Below are positions 10,986-22,029 of a stretch of 64,000 nucleotides of DNA, in pieces. Source of the DNA: Rutidosis leptorrhynchoides (lineage: Eukaryota > Streptophyta > Magnoliopsida > Asterales > Asteraceae); contig NC_092333.1 in the NCBI RefSeq assembly GCF_046630445.1, positions 709,670,501-709,734,500 on the forward strand, given 5' to 3'. Made by a program: the position numbers and the translations under genes. Under the pieces are notes generated by a model. That model was not told the origin of the DNA, made no database searches, and saw only the letters and a program-made list of their open reading frames with translations. Position 1 is the stretch's first letter; the number at the start of each line of letters is the position of its first letter.

Positions 10986-13619
10986 ATGCACCGAGTAAAA
11001 CGTTCACCACCTTTCATACGTTCACCACCTATAACTCGATCAAGACATCTAGCCAATATTGTCGCCGTTGATTTTTCTTTAGAATCATCATCTAGTCGAC
11101 CAAGAACTCCAACTCAAATTTCCGATAATCCATCTTTTGAACCCGACCTCACAATTGAGAATCCGGAGAATATTCAGGGACAATTCCAAGATCCAGAACC
11201 ACTAATCATTCCTCCTGAACCACAAACCATTAAATCAGAATCTTCTAGTGATTCGTATTCAACAAATTCAATTATGAAAAATCTGGAACCTCTAAGTATG
11301 GAAGACCGAATGAGAGCCACACGCACGGGCCAAGGTCACGCCATTATTCAGCCAGATGTTAGAGCATCAGATTTTGAAATCAAAGGACAAATCCTACACA
11401 TGATCACCAATCAGTGCCAATTTGGTGGTACAACAAAAGAAGATCCAAACGAACATCTTCTAACTTTTAATCGGATTTGTAATCTCTTTAAAATCCGAGA
11501 AGTTGAGGATGAAACTATTTATCTTATGTTGTTCCCATGGACTTTAAAGGGAGAAGCCAAAGATTGGTTAGAATCATTACCTGAAGGAACGATTGACACA
11601 TGGGATGTTTTAGTTGAGAAATTTCTTCAAAGATTCTTTCCGGCATCTAAAGCCGTGAGACTTCAAGGAGAAATTGCCACGTTCGTGCAAAAACCAAATG
11701 AAACATTATATGAGGCGTGGACAAGATTCGGAAGGATGTTGAGAGGATGTCCTCAACACGGATTAGATACTTTTCAAATAGTGCAAATCTTCTATAAAGG
11801 CGTAAACATCGCTACACGAAAAGATATCGACACAGCAGCTGGTGGTTCTATTATGAAGAAAACCGAAACTGATGCTTACAAAATTATTGATAACACTGCT
11901 TCCCACTCACATGAGTGGCACCAAGAAAAAGATATCGTTAGATCATCTAAAGCAGCTAGAGCCGATTCTAGCCATAACTTTGATTCTGTTTCCGCAAACA
12001 TAGATGCTTTCGAGAGACGAATGGAAAAGATGACTAAAGACATTCACGCAATACGAATCAGTTATGAGCAATGCGGTGGACCACACTTAACGAAAGATTG
12101 TAATGTTGAACAAACGATGGAACAACGTGAGAATGTTTCCTACATGAACCAAAGGTCGGGAAATAATTATCAACCGCCAAGGCTAAACTTCAATCGAAAT
12201 CAAAACATTCTTTACAATCCAAATAGACCCAACAATAACTCGTACAACCAACAAGGTACGAATAACCAACCAACTCAAAACAACACTTTCAATCAACAAA
12301 GACCTGGCTTATATAAACCACCACAACAAACCGACGAGAAGAAGTCAAATCTGGAAGAAGTGGTATTTAAGCTAGTTGAATCTCAAACACAATTTATTGA
12401 AACTCAAACCCAAACGAATGAGAGGTTTGATCAGTCATTTAGAACTCAACAAGCTTCCATTTTGAATCTAGAAAAACAAGTAGGTACTCTTGTTAGATTG
12501 ATGAGTGAAAGGGAACAAGGAAAGCTACCGAGTAATAATGAAGTAAATCCTCGGAATGAAAATGTTAACATGATATCAACAAATTCTGAAAAACCAATAC
12601 CAGAAGATGGGAAAGTTTTAGATGTAAGTAACAATGAAGAAGTTACAACACCGCCACCACCCGAGTATGTAAAGCCAGTGGTGGCACCATACAAAACACC
12701 CATCCCGTTTTTAAGAAAAGGAGTTGAGTATGAGCAAGTGATAGGTAATAAAGTTTGTGATACCTCTGGAAAGAAGAAGAAGAAGAAGAATAAGAAAGTG
12801 CAAGAAATAAAAACCGTAGAAGTAAACCCGGTGAAGACAGTTCCACCAAAACCTCTACCTAGGATAGGTGATCCAGGTGAATTTATTGTTCCTTGTCTAC
12901 TTAGTGATTGTGTCATGTATGATGCACTAGCAGATTTAGGTGCGAGTGTAAGTATTATGCCTCTTTCATTATATAAGAGATTAGGTGTAGGTGAGTTAAG
13001 TCCAACGGATATGAGTGTTCGACTCCTTGATCAAACCTTTAAGCACCCAGTTGGAATTGCTGACAACCTACCCGTTCAATTAGGTAATTTACCTTTTCTA
13101 GTCGAATTCATTGTCATTGACATAAAAGAGGACTCAAACGTTCCTCTAATTTTAGGTCGACCATTCTTAGCGTCCACCGGGGCGTTATTTGATGTAAGAA
13201 AGGGTAGAATGATACTTAGTAATGATGAGAAATCGATCACCTTTATGATTCGAAAGTCTAAATCTCCACCAACCAAAACCGTTGAACCAGCAGAAACGAT
13301 TGGTAAGAACCATGTTGTTTTACCAACTTCAACGGTAGTGCTTAACAATAATAAAATGCCTAAGTGTGGGGAAAATGAAGTAACACCTAATGATGACCTG
13401 ATAACAAAGAACCCCGTTGTTGATACGAAATTAAATGATCCCGTTATTAATAGTTCAATGAAGAAACTTATTAAACGGATTCGCGATGCTAGAACCAAGG
13501 GGATCTCTAAGTTATGTAACCGGTTAATATCCAATCTATCGCCTAAAGAAAAGGCGAAACTAGTTGAAATTGTGGATATTACACAGGAATCCGACCAATG
13601 GCTTAAAAAAAAGTCATAG
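10986..13619 (+). CDS. Gag-protease polyprotein of the nested Athila-like element
   Basis: The single 877-residue ORF starts MHRVKRSPPFIRSP. Residues about 150-270 carry the gag core (FGGTTKEDPNEHLLTF, then WTLKGEAKDWLESLP, then WDVLVEKFLQRFFP), typical of Athila/Tat gag. A single CxxC..H-like knuckle (YEQCGGPHLTKDC) lies near residue 360, followed by an Asn/Gln-rich linker. Residues about 630-760 are an aspartic protease: ALADLGASVSIMPLSLY holds the active-site D-L-G-A, with PLILGRPFL downstream. A Lys run (KKKKKK) precedes the protease. The ORF ends without fusing to reverse transcriptase. The frame looks whole, but it is a retroelement gene, listed as a fossil part. Confidence 0.88.
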   Translation: MHRVKRSPPFIRSPPITRSRHLANIVAVDFSLESSSSRPRTPTQISDNPSFEPDLTIENPENIQGQFQDPEPLIIPPEPQTIKSESSSDSYSTNSIMKNLEPLSMEDRMRATRTGQGHAIIQPDVRASDFEIKGQILHMITNQCQFGGTTKEDPNEHLLTFNRICNLFKIREVEDETIYLMLFPWTLKGEAKDWLESLPEGTIDTWDVLVEKFLQRFFPASKAVRLQGEIATFVQKPNETLYEAWTRFGRMLRGCPQHGLDTFQIVQIFYKGVNIATRKDIDTAAGGSIMKKTETDAYKIIDNTASHSHEWHQEKDIVRSSKAARADSSHNFDSVSANIDAFERRMEKMTKDIHAIRISYEQCGGPHLTKDCNVEQTMEQRENVSYMNQRSGNNYQPPRLNFNRNQNILYNPNRPNNNSYNQQGTNNQPTQNNTFNQQRPGLYKPPQQTDEKKSNLEEVVFKLVESQTQFIETQTQTNERFDQSFRTQQASILNLEKQVGTLVRLMSEREQGKLPSNNEVNPRNENVNMISTNSEKPIPEDGKVLDVSNNEEVTTPPPPEYVKPVVAPYKTPIPFLRKGVEYEQVIGNKVCDTSGKKKKKKNKKVQEIKTVEVNPVKTVPPKPLPRIGDPGEFIVPCLLSDCVMYDALADLGASVSIMPLSLYKRLGVGELSPTDMSVRLLDQTFKHPVGIADNLPVQLGNLPFLVEFIVIDIKEDSNVPLILGRPFLASTGALFDVRKGRMILSNDEKSITFMIRKSKSPPTKTVEPAETIGKNHVVLPTSTVVLNNNKMPKCGENEVTPNDDLITKNPVVDTKLNDPVINSSMKKLIKRIRDARTKGISKLCNRLISNLSPKEKAKLVEIVDITQESDQWLKKKS

Positions 13620-16046
13620 ATATGCAAGTTGATTATGGTCCAAGAGAAATTGACGATGAAGTTATTCACAATTTCGACACCACAGCTACCTAAGTGTGGG
13701 GAGATTCAAGTGTTCTAAAAAGAAAATGCTCTCTAGAGTTAGTTGTTCTGTTCTCGTGTAATTCCGAGAATGGAATCCGATTGGTCTTTTCCGCTAGCAG
13801 ACACTAAAGAACTAGTTTTCTCCCCCCATTCTGATTTTATTTTTATTTTGTAGGTTTTATATGAAATTAATATGCTTTTTAAATTTAAGTTTTGTGTGAA
13901 TTTAAAAACAAAATTTACTTTATTTCATTAAGTAAAAAAATAATTTCTAAAATTCGTCGTGAGTTGAAGATTAGGTAGTTGAACCGAAATTACTTTAACC
14001 GAGGGCGGGACGAGAAATTTTGTTATCATTATTTTTAATTTAATTGATTTAAAGTATGCCAAAAAAAATATTAGATTTTATAAATTTTTGAACGTGGGGT
14101 AATATACCCAACTTCAAAATTATGTATGTTTGTATTTTATGTTATATACAAAACAGGGTAAAATAACGCACTTTCAAAGACTGTCATTAAGTTCAGAAAA
14201 AGATACTAATTTTGACGACAAGAAACAAAATATCAAATGTGAAATAACAACAATATGTTTGCAAACTCGGTATTTTTAATCATTTTTCTACACTAATCAC
14301 CCTCATGAATTTAAATTTTTACTGATTTCTTGCAAATGAGGGCATTGCAAGATCTCAAGTGTGGGGAAGGGTTATAAATTCTTTCGGGTTTACACTTGTT
14401 TTAATTGCCAAATTTTGTGAAAATTTGAAAAAATTTCAACTAAATGAATTCAAAATCATGTTTATACATATTTATGAACGATAAAACTAGGTGTTAATGC
14501 CGAAATTATTGTTACCTCGAGGACATAAATTGAGAAACAACCCAAAACGCTTGAATTCATTTAAAATGGGATAGAAGAAAATAAAAAGACAAAGAAAAGA
14601 ATAAATAAAAGCTAAGTGTGGGGAGAATGTACCAAGTTATTCAATTAAAAACTATCTATCACATTTTTGTATAAGAATTATTGCAGGTACTTTTGCTTTG
14701 GACGATACTAATCAGTTTTACCCGGTTTACTGTAATATATTTTAAAGAAAGATGGATCTACACGATGAATCAATTCCATCATTAAAAGGAAGTAAAGTCT
14801 TCCGAAAAAGACACGCGTTTCTTGATTTAGGTCAAGAAGTTGTCGTCCAGACCAGCTGTAGGTTGACGAAAAATCTAGAAAAGTCATCTCTAAAATCAGC
14901 AGGAAATCCACGGACCTCAGCATCAAACAGGGTCGCCAAGTGGTCAGACTTATCCTAACCATGAGAGGGTCTGTCTCGTAAAATGGGGAGGGCGCCGTGC
15001 AAATTAGCTTGATAAGACTAATGAATCAGATCTCCAGAAAGGATAATCTCCTTAAAGATTAAAAATCAGCTTTTAAACCTGATATTACTCAATCCTTGAG
15101 ATTGACTTTAAAGATTGAGAATTACAAACTCATGGAATTCAATGATATCTAAACTCGAGCTTGAACGAGAAAATATTTTGATCAAAATTAAAACCGATTT
15201 GTTTTCTGAAAACCTATTTTCAAAGCGTTCATTACCATTGAACGTAAAATCCTAGGAATTCACCTGGAATTTATTAGGTCACCTGAACCAAATCGGGTGT
15301 CAACCGTAAGAACGGTGGTTGCATAGCATGGTCGAAGACAGGACCTTGTGCAAGACCGAAAAATTATAAGGGTGAGCTTTACTATTGCTCCTACAAAGGA
15401 TAGTAAAAGCATCCGACATGTTTTTGGACCATAATTAAAAGCATGTCACGGGACATTGCCTTAACAGTTTCTTGTTCATCGCTTTCCTTTACAACCGGAC
15501 GGTAGTTTGCCGAAAGGTATATACGGAACAAGTAAACTGGACGTGTTGCTTTCCCAATACAAGGTTAGCAAGTGGGTAACACAAAATCACAAGTGTTGAG
15601 CTAAAATTTTCAAATATGAAACCCACACAACCCACAAAAATATTTTGCAAACACCGGTGAAGGGTTATTCTGGAAAACTTATCTAGGGTAAAAGCTAGAT
15701 TAAATTTTCAAAAAGATCAAATGTTTTCATAAAGATCCAATTTCCTTAAGGATCTACATTTTCATAGTCATGTGGGACTGTAAACCACCTTTCAAATGTG
15801 CACTTTGCTTTGGAAACCGAAAGTAAATCGGCTATTTGATTGCAAGTGTCGTTGACCTAAACCCGAGGCAACTGTGGATGACACACCCACCTTTAACCAT
15901 GGTTTTATCGTTACTATCATTGTTTATACCACCATATCAAAATCACTGATGTACAAAGTGTGATGAATAAAAAAGTGATTCATGTATGTTTTTATTTCAA
16001 GTTCTGTATTGCTTGAGGACAAGCAACGCTCAAGTGTGGAGATATT
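13620..16046 (+). other. 3' non-coding region of the nested element where pol would be expected
   Basis: The 2.4-kb stretch between Gag-protease and the right LTR holds no reverse transcriptase, integrase or envelope-like reading frame on either strand; the 60-85-residue frames near 14708-14962 have no recognisable content. The PPT-like motif AAGTGTGGGGA occurs near 13691, 14356 and 14612, with a variant (AAGTGTGGAGA) at 16032 abutting the LTR. Confidence 0.6.
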
Positions 16047-17847
16047 TGATAAGGCTAAAAAGGAACATATATTTCATAGCAATATCCCTACTAAATAATA
16101 GGTTTTCATATGTAATTGTATTATATTTTCATTGTAATTGTTTAAATAAATAAGTGCGAAGACAAAAGGCGAAAACGAAGATTTGAAGACACAAACGTCC
16201 AAAAAGCTCAAATGTACAAGATACAATTCAAAAGGTTCAATTTATTGATGAGAAACGTCTAAAAATGACAAGAGTACAAGTTACAAAACGCAAAGTACAA
16301 GATATTAAATTATACGAAAGGACGTTCGAAAATCCGAAATCGGTACCCGAGCCAACTATCAACGCTCGACGCAACGGAGCTAAAATTACAAGTTAACTAT
16401 GCTCAAGAATATAATATAATATTTAAATAATTCATAATAAGAATAATAATAAATAATAAAAAGTTGTTAATTGAGCATAGTTAAGGGGTCATAAGTGAAA
16501 ATTTCAAATCACCAATTGTCTATAAAATGAAATTCACGGTGTAATGAAAAGAACACCTTTCTTCATATTTCTTTCTCTCTTCTGTAATATGTAATATATA
16601 TTTATATTATAATTTTAATATAAGTTAATTTTAATAATAAAGTTATGGTTTAGTTGGGTTATTGTAAGAAATATTTTACGGGTTTTAAGTCGAAATTCTG
16701 TCCGTGCAACGCTACGCGATTAATCACCACTGTAAGCTATGTTCTTCCTTTTTAATTTAATGTCTCGTAACTAAGTTATTATTATGCTTATTTGAGCTGA
16801 AGTAATCGTGATGTTAGGCTAAAATATTAAGATGGGGTTATTGAACTTTGGACCATAATTAAGGTTTGGGCAAAAGACCGACACTTGTGGAAATTGGACT
16901 ATTGACTATTAATAGATGGGGGGGTATTGTCTAATTGAGTGACAACTCATTGGAGTCTGTCGAACCTATCTTCAAATTAATTAACCTAATAATTAATAAT
17001 GATTATGGTTGTCCTATTTAGTGACGTTCATATGGAATCTGTTATAATCATTTAATTAATCAATTGGGTTGGGTAATTGATTATTCATTCTGATCAAGTG
17101 GATGAATTAATATTCATAAACTAATTAAAACAGGGGTGGATTACATACAGTGATAACTGGTGTAATTGTTGACAGAAGTGATAACTGCGTCACAGTTTAA
17201 ATCCTTAATCAGTTGGAATATTTGACTTCGGGTATAAGGGTAATTTGACGAGGATACTCGCACTTTATATTTATGACCGATGGACTATTATGGACAAAAA
17301 CTAGATAGACGTATCAAATAAACCAGGACAAAGGACAATTAACCCATGGTAATAAATTAAAATCAACACGTCAAACATCATGATTACGGAAGTTTAAATA
17401 AGCATAATTCTTTTATTGTATTTCTCATCGTATCTTTATTTACTGTCATTTTATTACTCGCAATTTTATTTACTGTCATTTTATTTATTGTCATTATTTT
17501 ACGCACTTTAATTATCGTCATTTATCTTTGCGCTTAAAATATAGAATCGACAAACCGGTCATTAAACGGTAAAACCCCCCCTTTTATAATAATATTACTA
17601 CTTATATAATTATATATATTTTGTATAAATATAGTTGTTAAAAATATAGTAAGTATCACCAGCTCCCTGTGGAACGAACCGGACTTACTAAAAACTACAC
17701 TACTCTACGATTAGGTACACTGCCTATAGTGTTGTAGCAAGGTTTAGGTATATCCCACTCTATAAATAAATAAATAACTTGTGTAATTTGTAACGTATTT
17801 TGTATTAAAAATAATAGTATATTTCGTACCCTCACGCTACATCATCA
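16047..17847 (+). repeat. 3' LTR of the nested Athila-like element
   Basis: This 1801-bp LTR is the partner of 7811-9609 and differs by about 13 substitutions and two single-base length changes counted by eye. It is followed directly by the GGTAC duplication and the resumed outer gag. Confidence 0.93.
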
Positions 17848-20800
17848 GGTACGAACCCAAGGATTTGATATTACCACGTACGAAAGACGATTCACAGAAT
17901 TGTGCCTATTGTGTCCGGGAGCGTTCGAAGATGAGGAAGAGAAGATCGACGCGTTTGTGAAAGGATTACCGGAAAGAATCCAAGAAGATATAAGTTCACA
18001 TGAGCCCGCCTCCATACAACAGGCATGTAGAATGGCTCACAAACTAGTGAACCAGATTGAGGAAAGAATTAAGGAACAGACGGCTGAAGAGGCCACTGTG
18101 AAGCAAGTCAAAAGAAAGTGGAAGGAAAACGGTGATAAGAATCACCAATACAACAACAACAGCAATTACAACAATAATCGCAACAATTATCCCAACAATC
18201 GCAACATCAATCGCAACTACAATAAACGGCCCAACAGCAACAACAACAACAACAACAACAACAACAACCACAACAACATCAACTACAACAATCATCCCAA
18301 CAACAATAACAACCACAACAACAACAACAATCAGAAGCAGCTATGCCAAAGGTGTGAAAAGTATCACTCGGGGTTCTGCACCAAATTTTGCAACAAGTGT
18401 AAAAGAAATGGTCATATCGCAGCGAAGTGTGAGGTCTATGGACCAGGGGTTAACAGAACGAAAGGAACAAATGGTGTCGGAACGAGTAATGGTGGAGCAA
18501 GTAGTGTCAGAGCAAGTTATGCCAATGTAGTTTGTTATAAATGTGGAAAATCGGGCCACATTATTAGAAATTGCCCGAACCAGGAGAACACGAATGGACA
18601 AGGCCGCGGAAGAGTTTTCAATATTAATGCGGCAGAGGAACAGGAAGACCCGGAGCTTGTTACGGGTACGTTTCTTATTGACAATAAATCTGCTTACGTT
18701 TTATTTGATTCGAGTGCGGATAGAAGCTATATGAGTAGAGATTTTTGTGCTAAATTAAGTTGTCCATTGACGCCGTTGGATAGTAAATTTTTACTCGAAT
18801 TAGCAAACGGTAAATTAATTTCAGCAGATAATATATGTCGGAATCGAGAAATTAAACTGGGTAGTGAAATATTTAAGATTGATTTGATACCAGTAGAGTT
18901 AGGGAGTTTTGATGTAATAGTTGGCATGGACTGGTTGAAGAAGATGAAAGCAGAGATTGTATGTTACGAAAATGCAATTCGCATTGTACGAGAAGAAGGA
19001 GAACCCTTAATGGTGTACGGAGAAAAGGGCAACATGAAGCTACATCTTATTAGTAATTTGAAGGCACAAAAACTAATAAGAAAAGGTTGCTATGCTGTTC
19101 TAGCACACGTTGAGAAAGTACAAACTGAAGAAAAGAGCATCAATGATGTTCCCGTCGCAAAAGAATTTCCCGATGTATTTCCGAAAGAATTACCGGGACT
19201 ACCTCCACATCGATCTGTTGAATTTCAAATAGATCTTGTACCAGGAGCTGCACCAATAGCTCGTGCTCCTTATAGACTCGCACCCAGCGAGATGAAAGAA
19301 CTGCAAAGCCAACTGCAAGAACTATTAGAACGTAGTTTCATTCGACCAAGCACATCACCATGGGGAGCTCCTGTTTTGTTTGTCAAGAAGAAGGATGGTA
19401 CATTTAGGTTGTGTATTGACTACAGAGAGTTGAACAAACTTACCATCAAAAACCGTTATCCACTGCCGAGAATTGACGACTTATTTGATCAACTACAAGG
19501 CTCGTCTGTTTATTCGAAGATCGATTTACGTTCTGGATATCATCAAATGCGAGTAAAGGAGGATGATATTCCAAAAACTGCTTTTAGGACGCGTTATGGT
19601 CATTACGAATTTATGGTTATGCTGTTTGGATTGACTAACGCACCAGCCGTGTTCATGGACCTTATGAACCGAGTGTGTGGGCCATATCTTGACAAGTTTG
19701 TCATTGTTTTCATCGATGACATACTTATTTACTCAAAGAATGATCAAGAGCACGAAGAACATTTGAGAAAAGTGCTAGAAGTAATGAGGAAAGAAAAACT
19801 GTACGCTAAGTTTTCAAAGTGTGCATTTTGGTTGGAAGAAGTTCAATTCCTCGGTCACATAGTGAACAAATAAGGTATCCAGGTGGACCCGGCAAAGATC
19901 GAAACCGTTGAAAAGTGGGAAACCCCAAAAACTCCGAAGCATATACGTCAATTTTTAGGATTGGCTGGTTACTACAGAAGATTCATCCAAGATTTCTCCA
20001 AAATAGCAAAACCCTTGACTGCATTAACGCATAAAGGGAACAAATTTGAATGGAAGGATGAACAAGAGAAGGCGTTTTAGTTATTGAAGAAAAAGCTAAC
20101 TACGGCACCTATATTGTCATTGCCTGAAGGGAATGATGATTTTGTGATTTATTGTGACGCATGAAAGCAAGGTCTCGGTTGTGTATTAATGCAACGGACG
20201 AAGGTGATTGCTTATGCGTCTAGACAATTGAAGATTCACGAGCAAAATTATACGACGCATGATTTGGAATTAGGCGCGGTTGTTTTTGCATTAAAGACTT
20301 GGAGGCACTACTTATATGGGGTCAAAAGTATTATATATACCGACCACAAAAGTCTCCAACATATATTTAATCAGAAACAACTGAATATGAGGCAGCGTAG
20401 GTGGATTGAATTATTGAATGATTACGACTTTGAGATTCGTTACCACCCTGGGAAGGCAAATGTGGTAGCCGACGCCTTGAGCAGGAAGGACAGAGAACCC
20501 ATTTGAGTAAAATCTATGAATATAATGATTCACAATAACCTTACTACTCAAATAAAGGAGGCGCAACAAGGAGTTTTAAAAGAGGGAAATTTAAAGGATG
20601 AAATACCCAAAGGATCGGAGAAGCATCTTAATATTCGGGAAGACGGAACCCGGTATAGGGCTGAAAGGATTTGGGTACCAAAATTTGGAGATATGAGAGA
20701 AATGGTACTTAGAGAAGCTCATAAAACCAGATACTCAATACATCCTGGAACGGGGAAGATGTACAAGGATCTCAAGAAACATTTTTGGTGGCCGGGTATG

Positions 20801-21994
20801 AAAGCCGATGTTGCTAAATACGTAGGAGAATGTTTGACGTGTTCTAAGGTCAAAGCTGAGCATCAGAAACCATCAGGTCTACTTCAACAACCCGAAATCC
20901 CGAAATGGAAATGGGAAAACATTACCATGGATTTCATCACTAAATTGCCAAGGACTGCAAGTGGTTTTGATACTATTTGGGTAATAGTTGATCGTCTCAC
21001 CAAATCAGCACACTTCCTGCCAATAAGAGAAGATGACAAGATGGAGAAGTTAGCACGACTATATTTGAAGGAAGTCGTCTCCAGACATGGAATACCAATC
21101 TCTATTATCTCTGATAGGGATGGCAGATTTATTTCAAGATTCTGGCAGACATTACAGCAAACATTGAGAATTCGTCTAGACATGAGTACTGCCTATCATC
21201 CACAAACTGATGGGCAGAGCGAAAGGATGATACAAACACTTGAAGACATGCTACGAGCTTGTGTTATTGATTTCGGAAACAGTTGGGATCGACATCTACC
21301 GTTAGCAGAATTTTCCTACAACAACAGCTACCATTCAAGCATTGAGATGGCGCCATTTGAAGCACTTTATGGTAGAAAGTGCAGGTCTCTGATTTGTTGG
21401 AGTGAAGTGGGGGATAGACAGATTACGGGTCCGGAGATAATACAAGAAACTACCGAGAAAATCATCCAAATTCAACAAAGATTGAAAATCGCCCAGAGTC
21501 GACAAAAGAGCTACGCGGACAGTAAAAGAAAAGATATAGAGTTTGAAATTAGAGAAATGGTCATGCTTAAGGTTTCACCTTGGAAAGGCGTTGTTCGATT
21601 TGGTAAACGGGGGAAACTAAATTCAAGGTACATTGGACCATTCAAGATTATAGATCGTGTCGGACCAGTAGCTTATCGACTTGAGCTACCTCAACAACTC
21701 GCAGCTGTACATAACACTTTCGACATCTCAAATTTGAAGAAATGTTTTGCTAAAGAAGATCTCACTATTCCGTTGGACGAAATCCAAATCAATGAAAAAC
21801 TTCAATTCATTGAAGAACCCGTCGAAATAATGGATCGTGAGATTAAGAGACTTAAACAAAACAAGATACCGATTGTTAAGGTTCGATGGAATGCTCGTAG
21901 AGGACCCGAGTTCACCTGGGAGCGTGAAGATCAGATGAAGAAGAAATACCCGCATTTATTTCCAGAAGATACGTCAACACCTCCAACTGCTTAA
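17848..21994 (+). pseudogene. Gag C-terminal part and pol of the outer Tekay-like element
   Basis: In order: the remainder of gag ([19 protein letters not shown], then an Asn-rich stretch coded by CAA/AAC-type microsatellite at about 18150-18330); two zinc knuckles, [14 protein letters not shown] and [14 protein letters not shown]; aspartic protease ([13 protein letters not shown]); reverse transcriptase with [21 protein letters not shown] and the catalytic FIDD box; RNase H ([11 protein letters not shown]); integrase with IHPGTGKMY, a [11 protein letters not shown] zinc site, [13 protein letters not shown]-type core and [11 protein letters not shown]; and a chromodomain-like tail ([14 protein letters not shown]). 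This set and order identify a chromovirus. The region is broken in about four places; it is treated as a fossil. Confidence 0.9.
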
Positions 21995-22029
21995 AATTTC
22001 GGGACGAAATTTATTTAACGGGTAGGTAC

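Larger units (their letters stand above)
7811..17847 (+). mobile_element. Athila-like Ty3/gypsy element, Gag-protease only, nested in the outer gag
   Basis: Two LTRs of about 1.8 kb start TGATAAGGCT and end CATCATCA; GGTAC is duplicated at 7806-7810 and 17848-17852. The PBS (TGGCGCCGCTGCCGGGA) is of the type shared by Athila/Tat elements, and a PPT-like AAGTGTGGAGA abuts the right LTR. The only long ORF is Gag-protease at 10986-13619, which looks whole. No reverse transcriptase, RNase H or integrase was found in the remaining 2.4 kb, so it would need enzymes from a relative. The LTR pair differs by about 13 substitutions and two single-base indels by eye (about 0.7%), roughly a quarter of a million years at 1.3e-8. 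That is younger than its host element, in agreement with the nesting. Confidence 0.88.

Noticed and set aside
14708-14962. Open frames on both strands in the 3' part of the nested Athila-like element, possible env-like gene
   Set aside because: Short, overlapping on opposite strands, no signal peptide or membrane segment pattern, no family resemblance.
18044-18530. Valine-rich (minus) and threonine-rich (plus) frames over the outer gag
   Set aside because: They are shadows of the CAA/AAC microsatellite coding the Asn-rich part of gag.
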